From Berberis thunbergii (taxonomy: Eukaryota > Streptophyta > Magnoliopsida > Ranunculales > Berberidaceae), in contig QNQO01005803.1 of assembly GCA_003290165.1 (NCBI GenBank), forward strand, positions 186,001 through 250,000: a DNA stretch of 64,000 nt. Direction: 5' to 3'. A model generated the notes under the pieces. That model worked only from the letters and a program-made list of their open reading frames with translations, was not told the DNA's origin and searched no databases. The first letter of the stretch is position 1. Each line of letters begins with the position of its first letter. The position numbers and the translations under genes are program-made. Shown here in pieces: positions 21,275 to 33,040 of the stretch.

Positions 21275-21827
21275 TGTAATGGTTAGAACATTATTTTGAG
21301 TAATTAAATGCATTTGTATCAAGATTTTTTTTGGGTTTCCATTGTTAATAGATGCTGTCGGATAACATTTAATCCACCAGTTTACATAGAATCCGCAGAC
21401 AAACATTTTTTTGCTGAGATGTGCATATAATCCAACAACTTTATTTAAAGACAAACAAATTATCCTCAGATTACCGAAATGTGAAGAGAATGCATAGAGA
21501 GTGAGATGAGGAAATATAGGGATAACCTTTATAAAGCTCAAGTCAAAGTGAAGGCAAAGCTTAGATAAGCAAAGAAATTGACAAGGAAAAGTTGAGATGG
21601 AGGAGGTGGAGAGGAAGATAAGAAGATGAAGTGGCCTACAACTTTCAACCAAGTGCAAAGTCCTTGAATAGAAATGAAAACCTTTTGTGTCCTAATTGAA
21701 GTGCTTGGAAGGGGAACAAAGAAAAAATATAATTTTTGTGGTGGAACAGGTCTTGTAAAACATTAGGTGGCACATAGCACTAGCCTTAGTCCTTCCTCAT
21801 CAACAAATCCTAATAATCTGATAACGC
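21275..21827. other. Intergenic, no gene
   Basis: No coding or repeat signal that I can support. Confidence 0.4.
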
Positions 21828-22795
21828 GACTAATGTTTGACACCACCACTTTTATTGTCCCACAACACCACCCCTACCTTTTTCTCCCACGCTACCAATA
21901 TATATATATGAACCACCCCACACAAAATCTTTCTCTTCGCATCTCTGCTATTTGTCTTATTTCTCTGCAGACCCATTTCACTTTGAAATCTTCAAAACCG
22001 CCCAGCCCATGGAATGTGAAGAGGAAGGTGGTCAAGAGAGGAAACAAAAAAATGGCTCGAAAGGCAAAAAGTGATTTCTACATCAAAGAAGCAACACAAT
22101 TTTTAAACCATGTTAGGGATGATAAACCTCAGTTAACATTTATGATTTTTTGGTTTTGCTGGCTTGGGTTATTGAGAGATGGATTGTTCCATTATCCGAT
22201 TGGGTCATTACTGATTGGATTGGTTGCAATAAATTCTTATTGACACATCATGGCTATTATAGATTTTGGGTTGTTCTGGTTGAAATTTGGATGGGCATTT
22301 AGTATATATGACTTTGTTTGTTTGTCTACCATAAACATTGATGTTTCATTTGTATATCATTGACACTATTTCATTCCATCACTCATGCGCCATCGCAGAG
22401 GACTCCATGAGGATGGGTTCCTCATTGCAGCGGCCTCTACCAGGGCAAAAAAAATTTGGCCCTCGCACAAGCTCCTGCGAATGGAAAACTCATCCTCATG
22501 AAGACCTCTACGAGTGGGGGTTCTCCACTCGTAGGTGCCTGCGGGAGGCCAAATTATATTGCCTTCGCAAAGGCTGCCATGAGTAGGGAACTCATCCTTG
22601 CAGAGTTTTAATCGAAGGTGATGGATAAAAAACAGAGAAGAAGATGAAGAGAGGAAGAAAATAGGGAGGCGATGGCGAGTGTGGCATGGTGGTGCTACCT
22701 GCGAAGCGGGCTCGATGATGGTGCTAGATGAAGAAGAAAGGGAGAAAGGTGGTGGTGCTTGATGGATAAAAGAGGCAGAGAGCTAGAGTTTTTTT
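21828..22795. mobile_element. Inverted-repeat element, copy 1 (partial)
   Basis: Left arm about 21833-21925 (TTGACACCACCAC, CCCACAACACCACCCCTACC) matches the left arm of the element at 22796. The centre (22390-22615) matches 23285-23500 in copy 2. The matching right arm is missing or lost at the junction with copy 2. No protein is encoded; family unknown. Confidence 0.55.
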
Positions 22796-23816
22796 AAAGA
22801 CTATTTGACGCCACCTATTATACAGTCCCACACCACCACCCCTACTATTCTCTCTCACACTACCAATTAAAAAAACACTCCACCACACTATCTTTCTTCT
22901 TATCCTCCCCGCCTAGAATAAAAATCCCACCATTAGCTTCTTGTATCTGATCCCTTCCTCCACTCTTACTGCTCCTCTTGCTTCCACCCTCTCCCCCAAA
23001 ACACCAACTCCTCTTCTTCTTCTTCTATTTCACCGTTTCGCTATTGTTCCTTTTTTTGCTCTCGCCTCAACCACCCTCTTCACCTCTCAAGTGTTGAACA
23101 TTGCATCTTCCTTTTCTTCCAATCTCACCCACCACCTGGCATGAAGGCACTTCCAACCTCCACGCCGCCCTCATCCACCTCTTCGACCAATTCCTTTATC
23201 CATTTTTTATATCTTCACTTCTCTCATCTCATTGTATCAAATTTTTCTCCTCTCTTTGTATCAAATTTTTTTATCTATCGCCCTCGTAGATGACTCTGCA
23301 AAGATTGGTTCTACACTCGCAACGGCCTCTACGTGGGTAAAATTTTTTCCCTCGCATAGGCTCCTGCGAATGATGAACCAATCCTTGTGGATACCTCTAC
23401 ACGTGGGGGTTTTCCACTCGCAGGAGGCTATGTGAGGGCCAACTTTTTTTTCCCCTCGCAGTGGCCGCCGTGAGTAGGGAACCCATTCTCATGGAGTCCT
23501 CTGCAAGGAGATGGAGATAAAAGAGAGAAGAAGAGGAAGATGGAAGAAATAATAGATAGGAAGAGAAGAAGGAGACGACAATGTGTAGCCGACAATAACG
23601 AGGCGTGGCGTGGTGGTGTTGTCGGCGGGGTGTGGTATTTGATGGAAAATATAGGGAGAGAAGTGAGATATATAATTTTCTTCAGATAAGATAAAGAGCA
23701 TAGAGGAGAAGACGAGAGATTGTGTGGAGTGTTTGTTTTTTAATTGGTTGTGTGGGAAAGAAAAGTAGGGGGTGATGGTGTGTGACAGTATAAATAAGTG
23801 GTGTTAAATAGTCTTT
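22796..23816. mobile_element. Inverted-repeat element, copy 2
   Basis: About 90-bp imperfect terminal inverted repeats: AAAGACTATTTGACGCCACC at 22796 against GTGGTGTTAAATAGTCTTT ending at 23816, with matching CACCACCCCTACTATTCTC and CACTCCACCAC segments. The interior is rich in CTCGCA/TGCGAG-type short palindromes. Long TIR without coding capacity suggests a Mutator-like non-autonomous element; no clear target duplication was found. Confidence 0.65.
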
Positions 23817-24239
23817 GCCTTTTTAGGGGGTTTTTTTAAAGTTTGGTACTCATTAGTTTATACTTATTAGAGTTTGGCTCTCGTTTTGAAAACTATTAGA
23901 GTCAAAGCCTCGTTTTCTGACGGAACCGTTAAGTCCACGTCATTGACCAATTAAATTTTTTTGGACACTTTTGCCCTTTAGGTTAAACCAATGAATGAGA
24001 TTTTGCCCAAAATCACAAAACAATTTTACGGTGAACCTCCTCCCCCTACGATGCACCTCTTTCCTACTCACTCACGGCGATCTCCCTCCTCCCTGCGACG
24101 GAGACACACCTCTCTGTGACGAAGACGCACAACTGTTCCCTATGACCTGCGATTGCTCCAACAAAGATGGCTCCCCCTGCTCAAAGAAATCCCTGCGACT
24201 GCACCTATATTGTGAAGGACCAATCTTTAGTAGATAACC

Positions 24240-24860
24240 TACCAACCCAAGCCAATCTTCTTCAAAACATTGTTTTTTAACAAGTTATAGCTTTGGGAAA
24301 TACAAACTCCCTTCAAAGTGGTATGGTTGTTAAATAAAGAGATTGACATGTGGGTCAACAAGTCAATCATTGATGCCTAACTCTGGCTTTAACAAGTCAA
24401 TCACTACTGCCTTAACTCTAGTTTTTTCATATCTAAAAGTTTATAAGAGATTGACATATTGGTCTTTTCTTTTATCAACAACTCAGTAAAATAAATTAAA
24501 ATAAAAAGTCTACAGATTTCGGTCTTTTCATTCAATAACATGGGTAAAACTAGCTAAAACAATAGCTAATGGAAAATTAGGTTATGTTAGTGTGGCTAGT
24601 TGAGGTTTAAAGTGCCTTTCATTGCAGTTTCATCATTACTTTATTCTTATGTCTGAAAGAAAGTTAGAGAAAACTTGAGGCACATTTTTAGCACACAAAC
24701 TTTTTGGAAAATATACTTATATGCCTTTTGTACTTATATACACTTATACATGTATGATGTATTATATTAAGTATAGTTATATATATTTGTAGATGCATGA
24801 TGTGTTGAATGCTTGAAGTATTATAACATATTGTTATGGATTGTAGGGAAATGACAAGTC
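24240..24860. other. MULE interior, no gene
   Basis: AT-rich sequence with no frame. Confidence 0.4.
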
Positions 24861-24922
24861 AATTAAGAACATTAAGGATCAATCGTGGGGGTCAATGGAA
24901 TCAACATATAAAACTATTTAAT

Positions 24923-24937
24923 GGGGGGGGGGGGGGG
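24923..24937. repeat. Homopolymer of 15 G
   Basis: Uninterrupted G run. Confidence 0.95.
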
Positions 24938-25087
24938 TGTTGTGTTCATTGTTGAAAGACATAGATGTGGACATTTTTCTCACATATTGACTTGAAGCCT
25001 GACCTTGAAAGGATACGTGGGTTGACGAAATAAAGTTTTAAAGTTAGATGGATAAACAATGAAGAAATGCAAATGATAGACACAGAC

Positions 25088-25740
25088 CAACAACTTTTAT
25101 TTATGTGAGACCACATTGTTGGTGAAGAAGTTAGAGGTGGGAGATTTGTGTATCACTTAAATTTGTTTGGAGTTGTAGAGAAGGTATTGTATGACAAACC
25201 CAAGCCACCAAGGATGCTTTGTAGGAACACCCAAGATGACCCACTTGTATTGTCCCAAGATGATGAAGGTGAGGGTGTTGAGCAGTCAGTTGATGAAGGT
25301 GGTGGTATTGAGCAACCAATAAAGTATGATGTAAAGAAAGAACTCTACATATCAAATGTTGAGTATGGAAATGATGATGATGAGCTAATAGAGTTGTTCA
25401 AGTTTGAAGGTAAATTTTCAAGATTGATGAAGTAGGTCTAGAAGAAACTTAGAGGTTTGATGAAGAGACGAAAACGAAATTCGAAGATGTCGATGCTATT
25501 GTTGAAAAAGATAATCTTGATGATAATAATGGAGAAGAAGATTGATGATAATAATGAAGAAGAATATAATCATGATGATGGTAATGGTGAAGAAGATTTA
25601 GGTGATGATGAATACCTACAGAAGACCAAGTTGACGATAATGGTCAAATAAGTAGTGGACTACCTCATCATTCGGCTAAAGAACCAGTAGCAGATGTAGA
25701 TTTCAATAAATTATTTGGAGACTTTATTAGAGACACTGCA
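25088..25740 (+). pseudogene. MULE transposase-like N-terminal fragment
   Basis: An open piece from 25148 (VYHLNLFGVVEKVL, then an acidic DDEGEGVEQ stretch, then DVKKELYISNVEYGNDD) is followed in shifted frames by Asp/Glu-rich sequence and DFNKLFGDF. The acidic linker is usual between the N-terminal region and core of MuDR-type proteins. Identity rests mainly on the zinc knuckle further on and on the surrounding TIRs; weak by itself. Confidence 0.45.
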
Positions 25741-25761
25741 AATTTGTGGACCTCCTGGGAG

Positions 25762-26649
25762 TAGGGGTGTTAATTGGTTTTAAAAAATCGGCTGAATTGA
25801 CTAAACCAAACTGAATACAAAATCAAAATTGAATAGTAGAAAAATCAAACCAAATTGAATGCATTTGGTTCGATTGCGGTTTTGGTTTTTTAACACCCGA
25901 AAAAACCAAACCGAAGTGAGTTTTTTTTTTCTTACTTTAATTCCCATTTCCCACCCATTCCAATTTCAAACGCACCATGCCCATCTACCCATAGCCATAC
26001 TCTATCATTTTTAATTCAATTCCTACATTCTCTCTATCAATTTTAATTCCTACATTTTCTCTCTCTTTCTCCTTTTTAGTTTAGTTTTTTTCTCTCTCTT
26101 TAATTCAATCCCCACCCACCATATCTTTTTTTTCATTTTTAATTCCCAACACTATCCCTCTTTCTCTTACTCTCTTTCTCCTTTTCAATTCCCATCAATT
26201 TTTTCTATTTTTATCCCACAACAAAATTAGTTGCTGCAAGCACAACTACTAGCAAAATCGAGGTATGTTTGGAGTTTCTATTTTGTTTTTGTTGAATTAT
26301 TTATGGTTTTGTATTTTACAGGGACAACAACAACAACAAACATGGACTTTACAAGAGCTTGCAAAGCAAACAGACTACTCAAGTAGGAAACATGAAGTTT
26401 CCACACAGTGATCGATAAATCTGGGTTTAGGTCTTATCTTTTGTCTTCTTCTTTCTTCTTAGCATAGCATGCTGCTTCTCTACAGTTTGTGATGTAAAAA
26501 CCGAGAAAAACGCAATCGAATCAAATCACGCGGTTCTGATTTTTTTTTAAAAATTACTAAGACCAAACCGAATTGAAAATCGAATCCAAGATCGGTTTGG
26601 TTTCAATTATGGCCCAATTTTGGACCGTTTGAATCGATTAACAACCCTA
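25762..26649. mobile_element. hAT-type element 1 (TAGGGGTG termini)
   Basis: 888 bp, TAGGGGTGTTAAT at the left and ATTAACAACCCTA (inverted) at the right, flanked by perfect 8-bp duplications CCTGGGAG (25754-25761 and 26650-26657). No coding capacity; subterminal parts carry ACCAAACCGAA / GATTTTGGTTT-type repeats. Confidence 0.88.
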
Positions 26650-26775
26650 CCTGGGAGACCAAAAGTTAATAGGAGAAGATCCGAGGATGAGCCTAGACCT
26701 AAGAGGACTCAGAAAAAATGTTCTATATGCCAACAATATGGGCACAACAAGAAAACATGAAAAGGAGCTCCTACC
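26650..26775 (+). pseudogene. MULE transposase C-terminal zinc knuckle
   Basis: Reads PGRPKVNRRRSEDEPRPKRT then QKKCSICQQYGHNKKT followed by TGA. This is the C-x2-C-x4-H-x4-C knuckle of plant MuDR-type transposases, with the stop exactly where the last Cys (TGC/TGT) belongs. The frame joins the region left of hAT element 1. Confidence 0.75.
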
Positions 26776-27602
26776 ATTGTTCAAGTGAATAAAAATGAAA
26801 ATAGAGGTAATAAATAATGCATGACCTTTTTTGTTTTGATAAGTATAGGAATTAGTGTAATGATACATTCATTATTCGAACTGGATAAGTGTAAGATTCA
26901 AAGTAATGTTCGTTATTTGTATGCACCTAGTCCTTGATAGGCAAAAAAGGAGCCGATGTTGAGGCATTAGCTGAAGTTGGACAAGGTTATGGGTAGCAAG
27001 GTGGTAAACTACTCCAACTTCCTGCAATAACACCTTTAGTCCTCTTCTCCATGCTTTATCTATGGAAGAAGTCTAAACAAAACACCAATAGAAAAGGCTA
27101 CTGACGGGTTCAACTCTGGTGACGCACCTTCCATACCAGCTATGCAATGGAAAATGATGCTCAACTATCACAAAACTTGACTTGACTCAGTCCCAAAGAG
27201 CTTCAGCCTCTCATATAGTCCATCATTAGCTTTAATCTTTGTGTGTTTGGTTCATTTTGGTTTGTGTCATATTACTTCGTATTTTGGTTGAGCTTGCATG
27301 CTCTTTTCTTAAATCTTTATAGTTGATGAACATGGTTGAACTTGCACTCTCTTTTCCTATACAGGTAGACTAGATGATTATGGTTGAGTTTCCGTTCTCT
27401 TTTTTGCTAGTCAGAAAACTATAATGGTAATATATTTTTTGTTAATGAAATGACCTTTGGTGCTTATATTGGTATATACTTAGTGTTGGTGTTATACTTA
27501 TTGTTAGATTATAACTCTTCTTTATTGTGTACTAGATCACACATGGAAAAAAAACTACCAAATTAATTATTATTTCACCCTACTGTTTTTCAAATAATAA
27601 GT
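26776..27602. other. MULE interior, no gene
   Basis: AT-rich; no frame recognised. Confidence 0.4.
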
Positions 27603-27607
27603 GTTTG

Positions 27608-28141
27608 TGACGCCGGGCAGAATAGCGATTATTCTGCAGGCTAATAGCAACAGATAATTGACAGGGAAGAACATAAGAATAATAGCCCAAAACACAGAGA
27701 AATAACTTTAATGTTCAATTAAATTACTCAAATCAAAGATGTCTCTCAAATCAGCCCACAAGCCGGGCTTTATAATTAAAACTCATCAATATTAGAATTT
27801 TACCAAAAATGGCAACACCCCAATAACTATGCTAAAACGAAATACGTAATAAAATAAATAATCTGCCAAGAATCTGACTCAAATCGGGTTCAGAATCACT
27901 TCCTAAACTATAATTGAAATATTATTATAAAGGAAAAAAAACTACTAAAATTAACAAGCAGTCTATTCCTAAAAGAAAATAATGCATAATCCTAAAAGGA
28001 AACTAAAAGATTCCTAATTAAATTGAAAGATTACTCAAAGTTATTCAGTAAATAACTTTGAAAGCAAACTAGGAACCATAGAAACCCAAATTAGGAACTC
28101 TAGGAACCCAAATTTGAAACCCTAGAAACCCTCCTGCATCA
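27608..28141 (-). repeat. 3' LTR of the short gypsy element
   Basis: 534 bp; in minus sense begins TGATGCAGGAGGG and ends GGCGTCA. Clearly similar to 29477-29989 throughout, with small indels. Confidence 0.9.
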
Positions 28142-28934
28142 GTCATCCTGGGTTGGAAAGAACTCGTCCTCGAGTTCACAACAGTGTCATCGACATCCTA
28201 TGGTATCAGGTCAGAAAACTATGTTAGTTGTTGCATCTCTGCTGGTAAATTTGAATTCACGTCTGCAGGGGCTAGAAAATCATGGTGGATTATGTCACAA
28301 CACTGGTGTAGGTGGAATTCATCTCTCCACGGACACAAATCCAGAAAAAGGCTGCTAGTGGACTGTGGTGGCTCTGAATAAGTCCCGGGGTGCAAATAAC
28401 CAAAATGTTTTGAAAAACAGTTTTATCCCTCTAGAAAATTTGCGCCTCCCTGCGTCTTCATCCCCGTGAGTCGTGGGCTTCCTCTTCTTGGTTATTCGCT
28501 CCTCGCGAGCGTCTTCTTTCTCCGATCGACTCCGGTGAACCTACAAGTGAGAAGGAGGCAACGAAAGAGAGAAATACGAGATGGAGAACCAACAGAGGGA
28601 GAGAAACAAGAGCGGTGCTTCCTGTTGCTGCTGTTCCGGTTGTGCGAGCTGTTTGTTTGGCCGGTGGGACGGTGGTCGAGAGAGATGGAAACAGGAAAGA
28701 AGACAAGGTGACAGAGAGAAGAACAGGGGAGGTGGAGCTCTGTCGCGAGGTAGAACAGGGTGGCGGCGGCTCTGTCACGAGGTGGAACAGGGGCGGTGGC
28801 CGAGATAGAGGAAAACAGGAAGGAGGAGGTGGTGGCTTCTGATGGTGGTGTTCGGCGGTGTGGATGCTGGACTGTGGCGAGGTGAAGAGCGATACGAAAA
28901 CAGGGGAAGAAGAGAGAAACAGGGAGTCGTGGGT
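28142..28934. other. GC-rich insert inside the short LTR element
   Basis: Much more GC-rich than its surroundings from about 28440 to 28930, with GGTGG/GAGAGA runs. Frames on both strands are low-complexity and look non-coding. It may be a captured 5' region of a host gene; source not recognised. Confidence 0.45.
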
Positions 28935-29425
28935 TCGACTAGTTGATACTCGTAGCAGAATCCAGGATTAGGGATGTGGAAGATCGCCTCCTCCTTACCA
29001 GTTTTTTCGTGCACTTTACTGTCTTCAATAACAACTCCAACATCCCCATTCTGCAAACCATCTGCATCAACAATATCTAATTCTTCATCAGTGTCATACA
29101 CATGCTCTCCAAACTCTTCAGTTTCATCTACCACGTCTTCCTCAAGCTCCTCATTGTCATATGCAGACTCTCCAAGCTCCTCATTGTCATACACATGCTC
29201 TCCATGCTCCCATAATCGAGCATGATTGTGATACAGGTTTTCGAAACTGGAATCAGAATCGTGATCTTCCATCTCACGATTATCGAAATTCTGTGCCGCT
29301 AGACGCTGGGTTAACTCTGCAACTTGCCTTTATAAATTCCCAATCATCATATTCTTAACGTTACGGTCACGGTGAGGGGCTTCCTCATTCGAAATCTGCC
29401 CGCGACGACCACAACCACCAGCCAT
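28935..29425 (-). pseudogene. Gypsy gag N-terminal fragment
   Basis: Minus-strand ATG at 29425 (AGGCGRRGQISNEEAPHRD), one TAA after about 32 codons, then RQVAELTQRLAAQNFDN, MEDHDSDSSFENLYHNHARL and an acidic EELGE/DNEEL repeat region. The Arg/Gly-rich start, RQV..LTQRL coiled segment and SSFENL phrase are typical of chromovirus-type gag. The frame loses gag character near 28935. Confidence 0.75.
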
Positions 29426-29462
29426 AGAAACTGATGAAATCTCATCCCAAGAAGACGTTGAA

Positions 29463-29474
29463 GCTCTGATACCA
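29463..29474 (-). other. Primer-binding site (tRNA-iMet)
   Basis: Minus-strand TGGTATCAGAGC, two bases inside the 5' LTR end, complementary to the 3' end of plant initiator tRNA-Met. Confidence 0.88.
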
Positions 29475-29476
29475 AC

Positions 29477-29989
29477 TGACGCCAGACAATAACGATTATT
29501 CTGCAGGTTAATAGCAACAGATAATTGACTGGGAAGAACACAAGAAGAATAGCCAAAAACACAGAAAAATAACTCTAATGTTCAATTAAATTACTCAAAT
29601 CAAAGATGTCTCTCAAAATTAGCCCACAAGCCGAGCTTTATAGCTAAAACTCATCAATATTGGAATTTTACCAAAAATGGCAACACCCCAATAATCATGC
29701 TAAAACGAAATACGTAATAAAAGAAATAATCTACCAAGAATCTGGCCCAAATCAGGTTCATAATCACTTCCGAAACTATAATTGAAATATTACTATAAAG
29801 GGAAAAAAACTACTAAAATTAACAAGCAGTCTGTTCCTAAAAGAAAATAATGCCTAATCCTAAATGGAAACTAAAAGATTACTCAAAGTTATTTAGTAAA
29901 TAACTCTGAGAGCAAATTAGGAACCCTAGAAACCCAAATTAGGAACTTTAGGAACCCAAATTAGGAACACTAGAAACCCTCCTGCATTA
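29477..29989 (-). repeat. 5' LTR of the short gypsy element
   Basis: 513 bp; direct repeat of 27608-28141. Confidence 0.9.
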
Positions 29990-30782
29990 GTTTGGTATTC
30001 ATCTTCCCGAATAACTCTTTTGGGCTTAGCTATGGTTTAGCCTAAGGTAAGGGCAAAATGGTTCGAAAATTATTTTTAACCGATCAATGATGTTGACTTA
30101 ACAGTTCCGTCAGAATACGAGGGTTAGACTCTAATAGTTTTTAAAATGAGAGCCAACCTTTAATAGATATAAACTAATGAGTGCCAAACTATAAAAAACA
30201 TTTTTTTTTAATATATATTAGTAGGGGTGGGCACGGGACGGGATGGGACGAGATATACCCATCCCTATCCCATCCCGTTCATATGGGATCGAGACGGGAC
30301 AGGATGGAAAAAACCCCATCCCGACCTCGTCCCATCCCAAACGGGTTCGGGACGGGACGGGATCAGCGTGCTAATTTGGAGAATACATTTTGAACATATT
30401 ATCAACTTACATTGAAATGTGGAGCACCTTACATTGCATTTTATAATTTGCTTGGCAACTGTGAAAATGGAAGCACTTTTGGTGATTTTACCACTAATGG
30501 TTTGAACTTCAGGTACGTGATTATTGTCTTTCTTATATGATAGTGACTGTATTTTTTACAAGGAAGATGTATAAATCAATGAACCAATGAGGGCTTTGAA
30601 GAATGCAAATAGTGCTATATTCGAAGAATGCAAGTAATGCTATATGCTGCAAGTTGGACTGATGCAAGTTGGAAGTCTGCAAGTTGGACTGATGCAAGTA
30701 GTGGTACTTTCAGAACTCAAGGTCAGAGGCCTTCCTAATGGTCTTAAAACTGAATGTTCCTTTTTGAAAAGTGCCCAAATGC

Positions 30783-32048
30783 TAGCGGTTGGAGACGAAC
30801 ACTTGCATTGCTAGAGAGGGGGTACTATTGGCCGCAGATACAGGAGGATGTAATGGCCTATGTTCGAACCTGCCTTATTTGTCAGCAAGATAAGGTTGAA
30901 AGAGATCGACCAGTAGGCTTACTAGAGCCCCTGCCTGTTCCAACTCGTCCTTGGGAAAGTGTTTCCATGGACTTCATTACGGGGTTACCGAAAGTGGAAG
31001 ATTTCAGAAGTATCATTGTAGTTGTTGACCGATTCTCAAAGTATGTGACATTTGTGCCAACCAGACTGACTTGCACAGCCGAAGATATGGCGCAATTGTT
31101 CCTCAAGCATGTCGTGAAGTATTGGGGACTGCCTGAAAACATTGTTAGCGACCGTGATGCTCGCTTCACAGGAAAGTTCTGGAAGGAGTTGTTCAAGCTC
31201 TTGGGATCCAAACTTAATATGTCAACAAGCCAACATCCCCAATTCGACGGACAAACTGAGCGCTTTAACTCTATGCTTGAAGAATACCTTCGTCATTTTG
31301 TAAGTGCAAACTAGAAAAATTGGGTGGGACTACTTGATGTTGCACAATTTTGTTTCAACTTACAAAAGAGCTCAGCTACTCACTCCAGCCCCTTTCAGTT
31401 AGTCACAGGTCAGCAACCATTGACACCACATACAGTGCTGACCGGATACCAAGGACCCATCCCAAGAGCTCTTGAATTTGTCAAAGCCTGGCAGAAAAAC
31501 ATTGAAGTTGCTCGAGCCTATCTTGAGAAAGCCTCCCGTCACATGAAGAAATGGGCCGACAAGAAACGACGAATCGATCCTTTTGAAGTCGGGACTTGAT
31601 ATTGGTGAAGTTAGATATGTTCAACAAGTATAAACGGACGGCTAGAGCACACAACAATCTGTTTCGCAAGTATGAGGGACCGGTACAGATTATTGAGAAA
31701 GTAGGCAAAGTCTCCTATCGCGTAAAGTTACCACATTGGCTCCGTTTCACCCATCCTGTCTTCCATGCAAGTAACTTGAAGTCCTACCATGCCGATGCCG
31801 CTGATCCCACAAGAAATGTATCTACCCGAGCATTGCCTAAGCATCCTACTAAGCCAGATCGAGAAGTGGAAGAAATCTTAGCCGACCGCCTCATCAACAA
31901 CACAGGCCCGGATAGAGAGTATTTGGTCAAGTGGCAGGATGAACCTCCTTCAGAGATCAGTTGGGAGCCAGTCGAGCATCTGCTGCCATATCTCTCCAAG
32001 CTGGAAGAGTACTTGGAAAAGTTCGCTGCGAGGGCGTCAGCGATTTGA
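30783..32048 (+). pseudogene. Chromovirus integrase and chromodomain
   Basis: GYYWPQIQEDVMAYVRTCLI and CQQDK (zinc-binding end), SVSMDFITGLP (Asp), LPENIVSDRDARF (Asp), FDGQTERFNSMLEEYLRHF (Glu), then KYEGPVQIIEKVGKVSYRVK (GPY/F) and the chromodomain EYLVKWQDEPPSEISWEP. A TAG (after FVSAN) and a one-base frameshift near 31590 (FEVG, then LVKLDMF) disrupt it; otherwise well preserved, so fairly recent. Confidence 0.92.
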
Positions 32049-32059
32049 GTGTGGGAGAG

Positions 32060-32507
32060 TGTCAGGACTCAAGGTCAGAGGCCTTCCTAATGGTCTTAAA
32101 ACTCAATGTTCCCTTTTGAAAAGTGCCCAAATGCTTAGCATCTATATTATAGGGGGAAGGTTTGAGCTCTTGACTGTGAGGACGTGTTGCCTCCATTGCA
32201 TAGTCGGGCCAGACTGTACCGCTAGCATTTTTATTGTTCCCTTTGCATTGCTTTTCAACTTCAAACTTGTATTTCCATCGATCGATAGCATCGAACTAGT
32301 CTTGAGCAACGTCCATCTGAACGTTCCTCCCCATTGTAATCTATTGAATGTGAATGAGAACTTTTACTGATTATTGTGCATTGTTATATTGTCTACAGAT
32401 TGATATTGTGCATTCTCAAGTTAATATTTGTGCCCGTCAACGTAATTACTCATAGACTTACTAGTGAATTGGATAGCTAGTGCCGCACGGATTGCTAGTC
32501 CGTGACA
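32060..32507 (+). repeat. 3' LTR of the chromovirus
   Basis: TGTCAGGACTCAAGG to AGTCCGTGACA; the first about 75 bp repeat at 30708-30782. Confidence 0.82.
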
Positions 32508-33040
32508 GCTACTTAGTCTTTGCAACTTTCTTATTATTTTGGTTATTTGAGTGCAATTTAATTTCATGAGCAGCTGCAAGTACCACTTAGTAAAATATTC
32601 GTGTAATTAAATAGACAATAACTTACTTGAACCAAGACATAATAATTTAGTGTTGATTTTGGGGATGCACATACAAACGTTTGATTAGACTGATATGATC
32701 TAACTTTGTTTTGTTAGAACTCTGCAGATTTGGAAGCAATTCCCTCAGAAATCTATTGCAGAAACTAAATATATGATCTAAATAATTAAATAAAAATATT
32801 AATAAATTAGTTCGGGACGGGACGGGATTGGCGGGATTGAAAATCTTCATCCCATCCCATCCCATTTTAGATCGGGACGGGATCGGGATGAAATTATTCA
32901 ATTCCATTAAGAACCAAAAAAATCAGGTCGAAATCGGGATGAAAACGGGATCGTGGGATGGGATGCCCACCCCTATATATTAATGGCGTGGAAAAAAAGT
33001 AAGAGGTACTAGTGTGAGACACTAAAATGGTGGTGTGGGA

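Larger units (their letters stand above)
27608..29989 (-). mobile_element. Short non-autonomous Ty3/gypsy LTR element
   Basis: A 2,382-bp element, LTRs 27608-28141 and 29477-29989, flanked by perfect 5-bp duplications GTTTG (27603-27607, 29990-29994). Minus orientation: the primer-binding site and gag start follow the 29.5-kb LTR. Only a gag N-terminus is left; the rest of the interior (28150-28930) is GC-rich sequence of unknown origin. It needs trans-acting proteins to move. Confidence 0.9.
23830..30199 (+). mobile_element. Mutator-like element with long TIRs, nested insertions
   Basis: About 170-bp imperfect inverted repeats: the left end reads AAAGTTTGGTACTCATTAG then TCTGACGGAACCGTTAAGTC; the right end (30040-30199) is its reverse complement with scattered changes. 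Inside are fragments of a MULE-type protein (25088-25740 and the zinc knuckle after 26650), a hAT-type element (25762-26649) and an LTR element (27608-29989). No clear 9-bp duplication. The transposase catalytic core is absent, so this copy is non-autonomous. Confidence 0.75.
30708..32507 (+). mobile_element. Truncated chromovirus inside hAT element 2
   Basis: 3' LTR 32060-32507 (TGTCAGGACTC to CCGTGACA, 448 bp) with a purine tract GTGGGAGAG just before it. Only about 75 bp of the 5' LTR (30708-30782) remain, fused directly to integrase. Flanks GGTAC/GCTAC suggest a 5-bp duplication with one change. Gag, protease, RT and RNase H are deleted. Confidence 0.82.
30222..32975. mobile_element. hAT-type element 2 (TAGGGGTG termini), interrupted
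   Basis: TAGGGGTGGGCA at 30222 and its inverted copy TGCCCACCCCTA ending at 32975; 8-bp duplications TATATTAG/TATATTAA (one mismatch). Both subterminal regions are full of GGGACGGGAT-type repeats. 1.8 kb of its 2.75 kb is an LTR retroelement (30708-32507). Confidence 0.85.

Noticed and set aside
22338..22586. 82-codon ORF in the inverted-repeat element
   Set aside because: The related copy at 23285-23500 does not keep the frame, so it is non-coding.
28458..28842. Several overlapping ORFs in the GC-rich stretch
   Set aside because: Low-complexity Gly/Arg/Glu or Ser/Thr/Pro translation in four frames; none shows a domain.
23821..30209. A 9-bp target duplication for the Mutator-like element
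   Set aside because: Flanks are T-rich and do not match convincingly; the call rests on the TIRs alone.
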